From NCBI GenBank assembly GCA_039621445.1, contig CP154954.1, forward strand, positions 17,948,589 through 18,012,588: a stretch of 64,000 nucleotides of DNA, written 5' to 3'. Positions 25,346-38,700 of the stretch are shown piece by piece (positions within the stretch are counted from its first letter, which is position 1; every line of letters starts with the position of its first letter). The stretch is from Euglena gracilis. Taxonomy: Eukaryota; Euglenida; Euglenophyceae; Euglenales. A program made the translations under genes and the position numbers. A model generated the notes under the pieces. The model was given only the letters and a program-made list of their open reading frames with translations, ran no database searches and was not told the origin of the DNA.

Positions 25346-26560
25346 ATGTACAATACCGACCCCTCCCCCTTCCATGTAAAACTTGGCGCTGCCAAAGTTG
25401 GATTGTTGGCGTAAACTTGCAAATCTTGGCCCTCGTTTTGGCTTTTTGTCCTATGTTGCGCGTGGCCCAACAACATAACATGCAACTTTGGCTCCCAAGG
25501 TCGGCTTCCCAGCCTCCTTTGTGCCCGGACAGCCGGGGAGGGAAGGGCTACTTACTCTTCAGTACAGTTAATAAGCCAAACAACTATTTGTTCCACCAAA
25601 ACCTTGCAGACTTCCATCATCTTGCGGTTTGCGGAGAACTGGAAAATGAAATGGTGGATGATATATGTTGCTCAAGTTGTTGAACCCAAAACGAGATCCC
25701 TGTGTATTTTTTGATTGCTTGTAGTCACACCAAAGCGGGGCAATTATTCTTGGAGTGGGCTTTTTCGTTTCCTTCTTTAGCCCCGCGAAGTTGGCTTCCC
25801 TGTGTGATGTTTGTCGCTCCACTATTCTTTTGATTGTGAATGATGATGATGATTGTGAACACTCAGAGGTTGACTGTCCTGATTTCCACCTGTTAAAGAG
25901 CTCCTCAACCCAGCCATCCTCTGCATTGGAAGGGAACACGTGAACTGGCAGTTATGAAGTTTCATTCTGTCCTTTCCAGGATGTTTCGCTGACTGGGACT
26001 TTTGTTTCATTCTCAGAAGCTTGCAGTGCCTGTCTGGCGTTTCCATCAATTGGGATGAAACCAAGTGAGATATTTGATTCAACCCCCCAATAACTTGGTG
26101 GGTCGCAAGGTCACTGGAACCATTTTTGTTTTGAATCACCCATGATAGGTAGTAGTAGTAGCAACATGAAATTCTAAAACAAATGTGTCTCACCGTCGTG
26201 AACGAAGTGTCCATTGTGTGATCAATACGGATCATCTCGGAGGGTTCACTCCCTCCCGAGGGTATCAGGCAAGCCCCCTCTCAGACCGCCGTGGGCGACC
26301 CTGGGACCAAGAAGAATTTTCCCTGGCGCTTCGTGCCGGGGTGGCCTGGACCCCCCTGGGGTCCCCCTCCCCCTGTGCAAAAAAATTTTTGGTACGAAGC
26401 GTCGTAAAAATTTCTTGGGCTTTGATAATGGCCCGCGATTTTCACCTTCCTCCTTTCTTTCGCTCATTCACTCCCCTGCGGGTGTGTCTCGGCAAAACGG
26501 AAGCGGCCGTGAAAAGGTACTGTCCAACGTGCAGTTGGGGCGGGACCCCCTCACACTTTC

Positions 26561-26611
26561 ACAGGGGTGCCCCGCGTGTGTGGTTGGAGCGCCGCTGCTG
26601 GGCCCCCTGGG
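26561..26611 (+). promoter_or_regulatory. Candidate spliced-leader acceptor and 5' leader of NSUN2
   Basis: CTTTCACAG ends at 26564, 47 nt before the NSUN2 ATG (26612), after a pyrimidine-rich stretch. Euglenid mRNAs receive a short leader by trans-splicing at such AG sites. The frame stays open upstream to this AG, so the ATG at 26612 is chosen for its basic, NSUN2-like N-terminus. Inference from position; no transcript seen. Confidence 0.45.
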
Positions 26612-27874
26612 ATGGGGAAGCGGAAGTGGAAGAAGGGCGGCGGCAGAGGGGCGGCGGAGGAGTCGAAGAAGGCGCGGGGGGACCCGGAGGCGGAGCCGGC
26701 GGCCCCGGAGGGCAAGGTGTGCCGTGGTGGGGGTCAGGACCATACTCTTGCTTTAGGTGTGTCCGACCCCCCCCCCCGGCGACTGACTGGTGTTTTTTGG
26801 AGTGATTGATTGGTTTTTGGCTCCAGACCTGGAGGGGGGTCATTCAGGGACCCCCAACAGTAGCCCACTCAGTGCCGAAAGGGTCATAAAACTTTTTGTG
26901 GGGGTTTTGGCCAGAAATGCGTTTGTCTTAGGCCATTTTGGTCTGAGTGGTCTGAGTTACTAACCAGGGTGGGAAGTGAGTGACTGGTTTTTGAAAAGTG
27001 ACTGATTGGTTTTTTTGAAAGTGGAAAGTGACCCCCCCCCCCAGCCGGTAAGCAGTGGCATGGTCAGAAGGTGGCCATACCATGCCATGAGATAAACACA
27101 CACACTTTGTTTGTCTGCTGCTTATCTGTCTGTCTGTCTGTCTGCCTGGCTGGCTGGATGTCTGTTTATTTGTCTGTCTGTCTGTCTCTCTGTCATTGCC
27201 ACACAAGCGGAAAAGGCAGACCAAAGACGGTTTCGGACCCAGCCAGGCCATCTTTTTCGGGCTACCGAAGCCCGGTGGTAACAGACCGCTTTCTGAGCAT
27301 GCTCTGTTTGGGGGCTAGTCATGGACCCCAAGGGTATGCCAACCCCTGGGCCACCCACAGCTCGATCCAGGCGGGCGAGTCACGGCTCCTTGGGCACCCA
27401 CCTGGAGAGCAACTCTGCAGTCACATGGCGAACACCCGAGGAACGACCTGTGTGCTCCAGTTGCCCAGAATTGGGGGCTTGTGGCGGCATGAAGGTGGTC
27501 ACCCCTCTGGGATACTCTGGCCCCCTGCCGGCGCCGATGGGGTCCTGGCTACCCATTAACCCGCTTCCTTCACCCTGGCCACAGTGTGTGGACAGCCTTC
27601 CTGGAGCGCCCCTTGCGGGCGCCCGCAAACAGTCACCTGCCAATGAAGCCTAGCAAGTTATGGGGAGCCCGACCCGCATTCACCCATGCGACCCTCTCTT
27701 CAATGACGACTGAACCTGAGGCTGTGCGGGAGGGACCTTGCGCTCGAGTCCTTGCATGCTGCGTAGGGAGCCTAGTTCATATATATTTTATATGTTTTAA
27801 CCGCTGGCGGGAGCACCATATTCTTAGCGCCTGTCTGTCTGTCGATCTGTCTGCCTGCCTGCCTGCCTGCCTGT

Positions 27875-27911
<37 letters not shown>

Positions 27912-29702
27912 TGTCTATCTGTGTGTGTATGCGTGCGTGAGTGTGTATGTGTGTATATCAGGGGGAAAATTGACATGTGCAATTTTCCCCCAATTTCTGT
28001 AATTTTCCACAAATTCCCACGATTTTTTCTCTTTCTGCAATTTTTCCACCTATTAATCTGAAATGGAAGGTGAAATAGGTCCCGTCGGCCATGACAGACC
28101 TCCATTTAGAATGTGTCATAATTTTTTTTTTTACGTATCACATGTACCACAGCCCAAAAATTAATGTATCACATGTGTATCACCAAAAAATTTTAATGTG
28201 CCACACATGTACCACCAATTTTATTTGTAATTTTTTATATTTTTACATCAATATGTTTTCCCCCCTTTCTGTTCCGCTTTTCATCCTTGTTTCCTTGCCT
28301 CTCTGCAGTGGTGCAAATGGAACATTTTTCTTCTGATAATGCTTTGGGGGACAGCTACGCGGAAATGTGGAGGACGAGGGCATCCCCGATTTGCCTCCTG
28401 GAGAGGGTTCTTCATCAGAATCTGCAAAAAATTGAAAGTGACTCTGCACACCTGAAAAGGAAATTGCCACCACTTCCGTATGGAATGGAAGAATGGCCGC
28501 GATTGGTTGCGTTTTTAAGCATCCCGTGGCATGTGGTGTGCTATTTGCCATCAATTTTGTCAGAATCCAAAAGTTTGTAAAACTGTAAATTTTTCATCTT
28601 ACAAATCTGTGCTTCACAACTTTTATTAATATGTTTCACCAAGGAAAATTTGTGTATCACGTGTGCATCACCATCCTTTTTCTTAATGTATCTCATATGT
28701 ATCACCAAAATTTTTTTAATGTATCATATATGTATCACCCAAAAAAGAAATAATGTATCACAGATGCGTTGTGATACGCAATAAATGGTGGTCTGATGCC
28801 TGGAATGCTTCACAAGGGAACACAAAGTAGTTTATTGCTAATTTCTTGCAAAACAAGTTATTTTTATGCCAATTTTGGCTTTTTTTGTTGTTTTGAATCT
28901 GCTGGGAAATGATTTCGAATAAAAAAATTCCTCATCGTGGAGCAGATTTTTCCTCGAGACCAAACTTTTCGTCAGCTTTTGCTATTTTCCGTTTTTTTAT
29001 TTTATTTTTATAAACCAACACATTCCATATTTTTTTTGGAATCGGAACGTTTTTTTGACGTTTTTGTTGGAAACGGAATGAGCGACTGCTCAAAACATAC
29101 ACCAATGTTGCAAAATGGAAAAATTTGAAAAGTTTTCAAGTCCTCTCCAGCAGAAACGTGAGTGAACATTCTCAATATCAATTTTTCTGCACTTTCCCGC
29201 AATTTTCTGCGAATGTTCCCAAAAGGCCTCCGATTTCAATTCCCCCCTGATGTTTGTATGCATATATGTATATGCACACGTGTGTGTGTGTCCCGGTGTG
29301 TGATTGCACATGTGCTTATGTGGTGTGCGCGTGTTTGTTTGAGATGAGGGCCAATGCATACACATATCCCTCCTCCCTCCCCCCCACAGGGGAACACCTG
29401 GAAGGAGCCCTCTTACTGCAATGCCCTCCTGGAGCAGTTCTACACTACAAACGTTGCGGTGGTGCCGGCGGACGAGTACGGGGAGTTCCTGGCTGCCTGT
29501 CGGTGTGGCTCCCCACTTCTACCCCGGCCTGCAACCATTGGTGCATTAAATTCTGGTGAGACCACACCAGCAGGGGTGATGGGGGTTCGGGGGACTGGGA
29601 CCCTCTGGGGGTTACACACACGGATGCTTGATGGCCAGGCTGGAATTCTCTTTTTCAGGGGTTTCAGCCAACCTTGGTGTGTGGGTGTGTGTGTGGGTGG
29701 GT

Positions 29703-29745
<43 letters not shown>

Positions 29746-32700
29746 GGTGGGTGGGTGGATCGACCATCCCTGAGACGGTGTGTTTTCGGAAAAATAGTGG
29801 GTGGGTTTTAACCTGTGGAAGAGCATTTCAAGGGGGGCCCAATGCCCTTTTTGAGGATGTGTGTGCAGGACATCTGCTTTCGCCTTTTTTTTGTTTTTTC
29901 AGACGGCCGCTTCCAGCAGCGTTCCGCATCAGTGAACAACGCTCAGATGTAAAGGACTACCTCATACGGCAAATCCAGACTGTGTGGATCGACAGGTGCA
30001 AGGCTATTTCACATTTTGGGTTCATTGTTGTGTGGCACAGCTGATGCCTTTGATTTTCGGGGTTGTCTTGTGCTTTTGACTTGCAATTCAGTTTGATTTG
30101 CTTGAATTTGGATGACAGGTGATTCAGCTTGACATTGGAGGGAAGGTTGTCCTAAATGGAGATTTCTGAGCATCAAGAAGTGTGAGCAAGGATGCAAATT
30201 GTGAGGATGCATGCGTTCCCAGTAATTCACACATCACAGTATTTGCGTGTGCGTGATTCGGCTTCTGTTTAACTCAGACCCCCCGGTGGAGGGGGTGGGT
30301 GGGTCTGGGGCCGGACCCCGCGTGGGGGGGGGGGTGCAGGCTGGAGGCCCGGGTTTGGTTTCGGTGCAAAACGCCGAATTTTTTTTGGGAAATGTCCTTA
30401 GACTGCCCGATCTTTGGTGGTGACATCCATGCAGGGACACCCCCCGTCTTCCTGGCTGGGTGGGTGGGGGGACCTCCCTCCCCCAGGGGCCTTTAACAGA
30501 ATAATGAATAACAGAATAATAATTATCCCGGCAAGCATGAGTCCATGATCATGTGCAGCCTGCCAATGGACACTTGGCAAATGATTGAGGAACACGACGA
30601 AGGTCTTTATCAAAGGTGAATATTGAGACCTCATCGCATGAACGATAAGCTGGTGCTTCGCTATCCGTTGAGAGGAATCAACCTTGATGTGTCTCAGGTT
30701 GACAGAATTGGCGGCATTGCAGACCACTGATGGTGCAGATGAGGTGTCTTTATGTGTGGTTGTTTTTTTCAAGCCCAAGGAGACCTCTCACCCAGATTTT
30801 TAAGCCACCGGTGGTCCCTCCAATAGTGAGCGATAGGATCCTGTGTTCGAAACCTCGAAGGATCGAAGGTTTTTGGCTCAGCAGTATTTTCAGGCGAGCG
30901 ACCCATACTGCCAAACTCAAAAGGGTCTTGAACAGAATCAGGCTTCTTTTTAAGTCAGAAGACCCCCCAGGGGGGGGGTTCGGGGCCAGACCCACCCCCC
31001 GGCCCCCCATGGGGGGTCTGGCCATGTTTTTTTTTTAAACCACCATGCTCTTGGCAACACAAAACAATGAATTGCCTGTGCGCAGTTCCATGAAATTGAC
31101 GAAAATTTAAATTCTCCTCCTGATGTTTGTCGTCTTTCGAGCCTGTTTAACAAAGAGTCTCCTGATTTTAATGGAAAACAGAACGTCCTGTGTGCGATTC
31201 CATAATTCTATTTTTTTCTCCAAAAAGCTTTCAAGGGTTGCTCTGGCACGAGTTTCCCCTGCATTTTGGATGCTGTTTTAGATCCAAAACGATTTGATCT
31301 TTTGATATTTTTCCTCCTCTTTGACAAGGAAAAAGAAGAAGTGAAACTCTCAAACGGCTCAGCTGTGCCATCAGAACTCAGAATTCATGCAAGGAGGAAA
31401 GAAAATGCCGGTCGTCAATGGCCAACAGGCTCGTTCGCTTGTTTCTACACATTTCCGGTGTGTTGCACCCGGAGGGAGTCGGGTGCTTTTTTTTTATACC
31501 TCTCTCCATTTTGCAGGACGCTGCTCGGAGCGAAGTCATCGTGCCGCCGAAGTCAATGGGCTGGTACCCTGCGCGAAGCCTCCCTTAGGCCCAACACGGC
31601 AGAGGAAGTCATTTTTCAATTTTCAAGGTTGCTCGCCGGGGTGGGTTGGTGGCCCCCCCTCTGGGGTACCCCCCCGGGATGGTTAGGCCTCTGTTTTCGA
31701 CGCAAATCATGCCAAATGTTTGGACCACAAAATTGAACTGCAAAAGTGGATCCCTCCGAACCCCCCCCCCCCCAGGGGATGGGTGGGTGCCGGACCCCCC
31801 TCCCCCCCGACCCTGAGGAACCTCTGCGCCACCGTTTAGGTATGTATTATTAGCTGGATTTTGGTTCGTGTTTTTTTCTGGCCGCAAAGTGGGGCAATGT
31901 ATCAGATTGGGATGGCACTGAGTTCGGGACCGAGGATGAGCGACACAGGTCCTGGGGGAGGGGGGGGATTCCCTCTGGCACTCGGGGTGGGGCATCCTGA
32001 AGTCCCCCGACCCCTCTGTTCAGCCTGCAACTTTTTTGATTTGACGGTTTGTTGGACGGGGCGGGGCCAGGGACAGCTTGCATTGGACCTCGTTATGGCA
32101 TGGCGGGGGGTGTCGGGGCCAGCGCGGGGGTGGCGTGGACCGTCACGATGCCGCGCCACGTCCTGCGGCGGAGCGCCGCGCTGAAGGGCTTCAACCGCAT
32201 GCTGGTGGCGGAGCACATGCTGGGCGGCCTCGCGCGGCAGGGAGCAGCGCTGACAGGACAGGACAGTTGGAGGCACTGTTTTTTTGCCGGGGGTGCTCGA
32301 TGTTCCTGGAATTGGGGGGGGGTAAGTTTCAAACCCAGCTTTTTTGTAGCGGCCTGCAGCGCCGAATAAAATTTTTGGGCCGAAGAAAAATTTTGGGCGT
32401 TCACTGGAGGAATTTGGATTTTGCTTAAATTTGTTGGATGGACCCTTAAAAATGGCGGAATAATCTTGGACAACAATCCGTACAGAATTTTCCCCACAAC
32501 AATTTTTCCTGTCCAAGCCCCCCGGTACTCCTGAAAGCAAAAGAACTCGTTCCAGCCTTCCAGCCGCCTGAAGGGGTGCTGGAAATTTAAGAAACGAAAA
32601 ACGTCCATGGGGGCAGGGGGTCCGGAGCTGGAAAAGGATGCTGGCTGGCTGACCCCCTGGATGACTGGATGAGGTGTGAGCTTAATGACGCCCTGGGAGT

Positions 32701-35700
32701 GCTACTCTTCAGGCGGCTGGACAGGAAATCAAGTTCGTCAATGAGCTGGGGAGGGGCTGTTTTTTTTGTTGTCCCAAACCACCTTTTAGAAGGTGTATTG
32801 TGCGTCCAGAATGAACACTGGGTCTCATTTCACCAATTTCACCAAATTTCACCCATTTTTCAATGTTGGATTTGGAAAAACCTTCGGATTTGATGTGAAT
32901 TCTGGCGAGAATTTTTATTAGCATTTTGAGGATTTGTCCACTGTGTTTCCCGACAGAGTACCCAGTCCGACCCTGGGCCCAGTTCCAGCTGGGGGACTGG
33001 GGTTTGCCAGCAGCCTTTTTCAATCCAGCCCAAATTTCCTCTGACCTGGACCCCCCGGGGGCTTCAAGCACCCCTGTTGGCTGGCAGTAATGAATTTTTT
33101 GTTTTGAAAGGTGAAAAAGGTGGCGCAAAACTAGGCAAATACCAGCCAGAAACGGGCTTCCCAGCTGATATCTTAGGCCAACGGATTTTTTGCACCATTT
33201 GCTGAACTTCGGGCTTTCTGCGAGTTCAATCTTTGGGCTCCTGGTTCGACCACTTCCAGTTCCAGCCGGGGATCCCCATGGGCCAGCCAGCAGCTTTTGC
33301 CAGTCAGCTTGTTTCTTTGGGGGGGGGGGCGGTCCAAGCGACGCCCTGTTTGTGGCGCTGGAGCTGGAGGAGGAGATGGTCCACCTTTTTATACGTTTTT
33401 GCCACATCGGTTGTCCCCATCGGCCCGTCAGCGCTGGTCGGAGGAGGTGTCGATGATCCCCCCGACGCTGCTGGACATCCGCCCGGTGTGGCCCCTCCGC
33501 CGGCCTCCGCTCTCCCTATCCCCCGCGAGCCGCTGCAGCCGTGTGGGGGCATGGCAGTTTGAGCGGGACATTGGTGCTTTCTCCCTTGCACAGGACAGCC
33601 TGGTGCTCGACATGTGTGCAGCTCCCGGGAGCAAAACCATTCAGGTCTGCTATGTTTATGCAGCATGGTACGTCTTTTTTTGGTACTAAAGCCCTTCTTT
33701 GGTTCCTTCCAGGAATACTTGTTTTTAGGAAACCTTATGAAGAAGCAAACATATTGTGGAAAGTCAGCACTCTCTTCCCTTTTCCCCTTACCTGCGGGTT
33801 GCAGGCAAACAAAGACGTCGCACTTTTCCGAAGTCCGGTGACCCTGACCGACGTTCCCCTGGCCTTCCCTCTCCCCAGCTGCTGGAGATGCTCGTGGCTT
33901 CGGCTCGCCAAGCGCAGGCGCCGGTGACCGAACCAGACCTTGGGCCATGCGCAAAACGTCAGCTCGATGCATTTAATTTGTGAAAATTTCCATCAATGTG
34001 CCGAAGTGAAGCGTTAAGTCGAGTGTTGTGCTTCGCCTTTCGTAGGCAAGACAAACACGGTATCTGTTTCATGCCTTTTTTTGTGACTTCAATGTTAGAT
34101 GCCCCAACTATCAGGGTATTGGTCTGCTGAGTTTTCCACCCCCCAACCCAACCCCTCGACGGGTGACTGAAATTTTAGAAATTTTTCAATGTCCACAAGC
34201 AAATGAGCAAATCCTCTGATCCTTGGCTCCAGCTACCAAGTTGGGTTGGTGGGTGGGTCCGGAGCTGAGCCCCCCCCCCTTTGGGTCCTGCGCCGACCTG
34301 GGAGAATGGGGACCCATCCCCCCCCCCCACACAAGCGAAGGCCCAGCCTGCCGGCGGTGCGTGGTGGCCAACGACGTCAGCTTCAAGCGGGCGGAGGTGC
34401 TCGTCACACAGACCCAGAAGCTGACGGAGCTGCTCGCCCACCTGGTCATCGTCAACCACGCCCAGCCCCTCCCCCGACACCTTTTGCCACCTTTTGCCTC
34501 TGCCCCCCCTGCCAGTCCAGCTGGGACTGGGTCGCTGCTCCCTGTTCTCCCAAATTCAGTACATATGGATTTCCTGTTTCTTTTTGACCAGTGCCCCTGT
34601 TCCTTTTTATATGAAAGCCCGTTCCTCACCATACAATCACTTCTGGTCACGTCCGGTTTTTTTTTTTAGAATGACTGACTGTTTTTTTGGCCCGAACCCC
34701 CCCCCCCCGGGAAGGGTTTTGAAAAAAAGAACAGCAAAGTGAACCGCGCCGACACTTTTTTCTTACTGTCTTCTTCGTATCTGTGACTGATTTTTCGACT
34801 GTCCACCCTGAGGGGATTGCCTGGTTTTCCAAAAAAAAGCAGCTCCGTATTAGAAGAGCGGAAGTGGCCCCCCTCACCCCCTTGGCCCGTAAAATTGTCT
34901 GTTCCCCAACCTGTTAACCAGGTCCCAAAATGAGCTTTCTCTGGGCTTCCAGCACCTTCAGTGCCGGAGTGCCTCGGCCGAGTGCCCTTTTGGCACTCGA
35001 TGATGTGCCCCCCCCCCCCCCCGGAGAGTCAGACATCTGCCTGGGAGCGCCCGCCCCGGCAGGCACCCCCACCCCCGGGTGGTTGGCCTTGCCTCAAGAA
35101 TTGGATCTTTTTGCCCCCGGACACTCCGAGACCCCCTCCCCCCGGGTTGGTTGTATTCTGCCCGGCTATCGCATCCCGGCACCATGAACGCCTCCAGCGG
35201 CTGTGGGGGGGGGGGCTGTTGAGACGCGCGGAACTTCCCTCGGCTGGAGACCGAGGACGGCCATCACTGGGGCTTCGACCGCATCCTGTGCGATGTGATG
35301 TGCTCCGGTGTGCTGGGCCCGTTGTGCCACAGATGGATGAGACGTGACGGTTTTGTACTGGATTGTGGGGCTTTGCTTCTTTGCAGTGCCTGTCAGAGTG
35401 AATATTATTGCCAATGATCTGGCAACCCCAAATGCCGTCGGGCCCAAGATTAGGGACCCAGCACCATTCTCTTACTTTATGCCTTTTTTAAGGTTATTGA
35501 CCGAGCGAGGGGGGGGTGGGTGAGTGGGTGGATCTGAACTGTACCCTCTCCTCGGGGGGGGGGAGGCTTGGGCCGGGTGAGTGCCCCTGGAAGGGTTTGG
35601 CCCCTTTATTCGACGCTTTTTTGCAATCTTCAATCCTTCAGTTTTTAGGGCCCCAAATTGACCAAGCGGGGGGAGATCAGCATTTTGGCAATTTTTCCAC

Positions 35701-38700
35701 AATTTCTAACAATTTTCAGGCATTTTTCATTGAAAATGGAAGATGCAATGAGTTCCGACCATTCCTCAGGTCCTAAAAAGCCTCTGCATCATGCCTCTTG
35801 GATGATCGAAATCAATTGTGCACAGAAACCATTTGTTTATCTTTGTTTCTCAGGGGATGGCACACTGCGCAAGTCTCCCGACAAATGGGACAGCTGGACG
35901 CCGCGTGAGAGCGCTTCGTTGCACCGGATGCAAATCCAAGTGTGTGGTGGCTGTGGTCTCCATGCCTTTGACGTTCTCGAATGAATGAAACCGTCCATCC
36001 TGCAGGTTGCATATTTTTTTTTGCTTTCTTGGGTCACAGGAATATTGTAAGTGTTCGTTTACAGAGTTTTGTTTTGTTCCTCACAATTTCAAAGCTTCCT
36101 CGGGATTTTGTTGGCAGATGGCATTTTTTTTTGCATATTTTCCCCAACGCAATTTTCCCACATATTTTTGCCCCAACCTCCTGGCCACAGCAAGCCCTCC
36201 TTCTCTTGCCCTGTTGCATCTTTGCAGCCTTCACCACAAGAATGTGTTTGGTAGGGCTCCACATTTCGAAGAAACGTCGCAGGAGTTTGTTGTTGCCCGT
36301 TGGCTTTCCTTCGCCCTGCCCAGTTCCCAGCACCCCCCCCCCCCACCGTACCCCCGCAGGTGCTGCAGCGGGCGATGTACCTGTGCAACGTCGGCGGCCG
36401 CATCGTGTACTCCACCTGCAGCATGAACCCCGTGGAGGACGAGGCCGTGCTGATTGAGTGCCTGACGAAGGGCGGAGGTGAGTGCTGGCAGTCGTGCAGA
36501 AACAATTTGCGCTGCCACGAACCTCTGGCCTCACTGGGTTGGCTCAAAACCGACCCCGCCCCAAATGTCCTCCTTAGCCCCCCCTCCCCCCAAGGGGTGG
36601 GTGGGTGTGTGTCAGTCCCCCAAGGTCCTGAAAAGGACCTCTACCCCCCGGCCCAGGGTGCAAGAAATTTGTCCGGAAGGCCCCTGGGGTGAGACTCCCT
36701 TGGGGGGCCTTCTGGCCTGAAACAGCTGCCTGCTCTCAAAGCTGCCTGCTGGGCACGGCCCTCCCCAGGGTGCTTCCAGTTGGTGGACACGTCCGCGGCG
36801 CTACCGGGGCTGCAGCGCCGGCCGGGGGTGCTGCAGTGGTCGGTGATGACGAAGGCCGGGCAGCTGTGCCCCGCGTGGTGTGCCAGGGGCCAGCCCCTCC
36901 CCCCAGCAGCGCCGCACCAACAGTTTCCTTTGGGGGGGGTCATGTGCCTGGCATTTCCTTGGCATGATACGTCACCCAGTGCAACCTCCGTTGTCGTTGA
37001 CCGCAGGTTGAGGGGGGTTTGGGGGGGTTTTGGTGTCCCCATCAATCATCTGTGGCAGGTTTCATGTGAATTCCCCGTTGCTTTGCACAGGCGTGGAACC
37101 ATTGTGACAATTACTCAGCTTCATGGAAAACACAGCTATTTCACAACAGGCAGACGACAGTCCACACACCTTTGGCCTGGAACTGCCATCTCCGATGGAC
37201 AGCGGGAGATTTGTGGCATAAAAAACATGTCCACTTTCATTCAAGCAACTGGTCCTCGCGGTCGTGGGCATAAATTTCTTTGCATCCCATACTTGCCAGC
37301 TGAAGCCCAAGCGCATGAGATGATGATGATTGCGGACGGTGCTGTGTTTTGATGTGGTTTCGGTTGGTTGGGGAGAAAGGGTTTGTTGATGTTTTTTCTT
37401 GACCATCAGAGAGGTTGTCACACTGACCCCCTCCCATGATGTTCAGAAAAGGGATTATTTTTCCTTTCGCCCAACCCGCACAACACAACCTCACAAGAAT
37501 CAGTTTGTTTGACCCCATCCCGGGTGGGCCTGACGGTCATCGTAACTCGGAACCCTGCAGCACTTCTCAGCAAGTTTAAAAGGTTCGAAGTTGGTGTGAA
37601 CCAAATTAAATCCCTCCACATTCTGTTCCACAGCTTTGGAACAAACTTTTCAAAAGTTGAATATTCATCCCGCAATTTTTTTGGGAGCATTTCACCATTT
37701 TTTTTTCATGACGTTGAATAACTTTGTTCAACTTTTGGACTTTGGTGCCCGTTTGGAGATTGTTCCTAACCCCCCTCCAAATGCACGGGTCTTATTTTTG
37801 GGTTTGTTGCTGGAAACCTCCGGGCGTCTTACTTTTGAGGAGGTTGAGGATTTCTGGATTTTTTCTTGACCGACCCAGGCCCCAAAAATTGTCATTTTTC
37901 AAACTTATAGAAACACGAAAATTTTTTATTCGCCGCTCACACCATGTGTAAAATGGATTGAGTTGGATTTCCCCATATTTTCTGTGTCGCAAAGCATCTA
38001 AAATATTATGATTTTCATCATTGTGGTGCCTAGAGTCGGTTTTTATTTTTGGAAATGATCCAGGGAATTTTTTTCATCGTCCCCGGCTTATTTTGGGGGG
38101 GGTTAAATTTTGTATTTGAAAAGGCTTATTTTTATGTTGGTAACTCCCATTTTTAATTTTAAACCCCTAATTTCTCTGACATGATCCTTTGTGATATGAA
38201 TAATCAATTTATCCTCCTTGGGGAGCTTTCTAAATAATTTTCAGAGGCCCGAGGCCTGCAAAATATTTTGCAATTGCTGTTCTACTGAGAATGCCATTTT
38301 TTTGCGGGTGCAAAATTTTATTTGCCCATCTTCTTCAGCCCATATCCCCTGCGGAAGGACGCTCAGGTGCGTGCCAGCACACCACACGACACCACACCAC
38401 ACCGCACCGCACCGCACCGCACCGCACCGCACCGCACCGCACCACACCACACCACACCACACCGCACCGCACCGCACCACACCACACCACACCACACCAC
38501 ACCACACCACACCACACCACACCACACCACACCACACCACACCACACCACACCACACCACACCCCACCCCACACCACACCACACCACCCCACACCACCCC
38601 ACACCACACCACACCACACCCCACACCACACCACACCCCACCCCACACCACACCCCACCCCACCCCACACCACACCACACCACACCACAACACGTTGCTT

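Larger units (their letters stand above)
22449..26560. other. Spacer between the CRT-like gene and NSUN2
   Basis: Contains repeat E (23528), repeat B (24955) and a CA/GC-rich stretch (24280-24350). Exon-like stretches at 22971-23015 and 23041-23071 (acceptors CGCAG and TTCCAG) could end the CRT-like gene, and an open stretch lies near 25606-25685. None can be tied to a family. Confidence 0.4.

Noticed and set aside
31564-32122. Exon 4 of NSUN2 continuing through WYPARSLP
   Set aside because: Attractive because WYP is conserved, but a stop follows at once and no convincing intron ends restore frame to 32123. The GT donor at 31564 was kept, with doubt noted.
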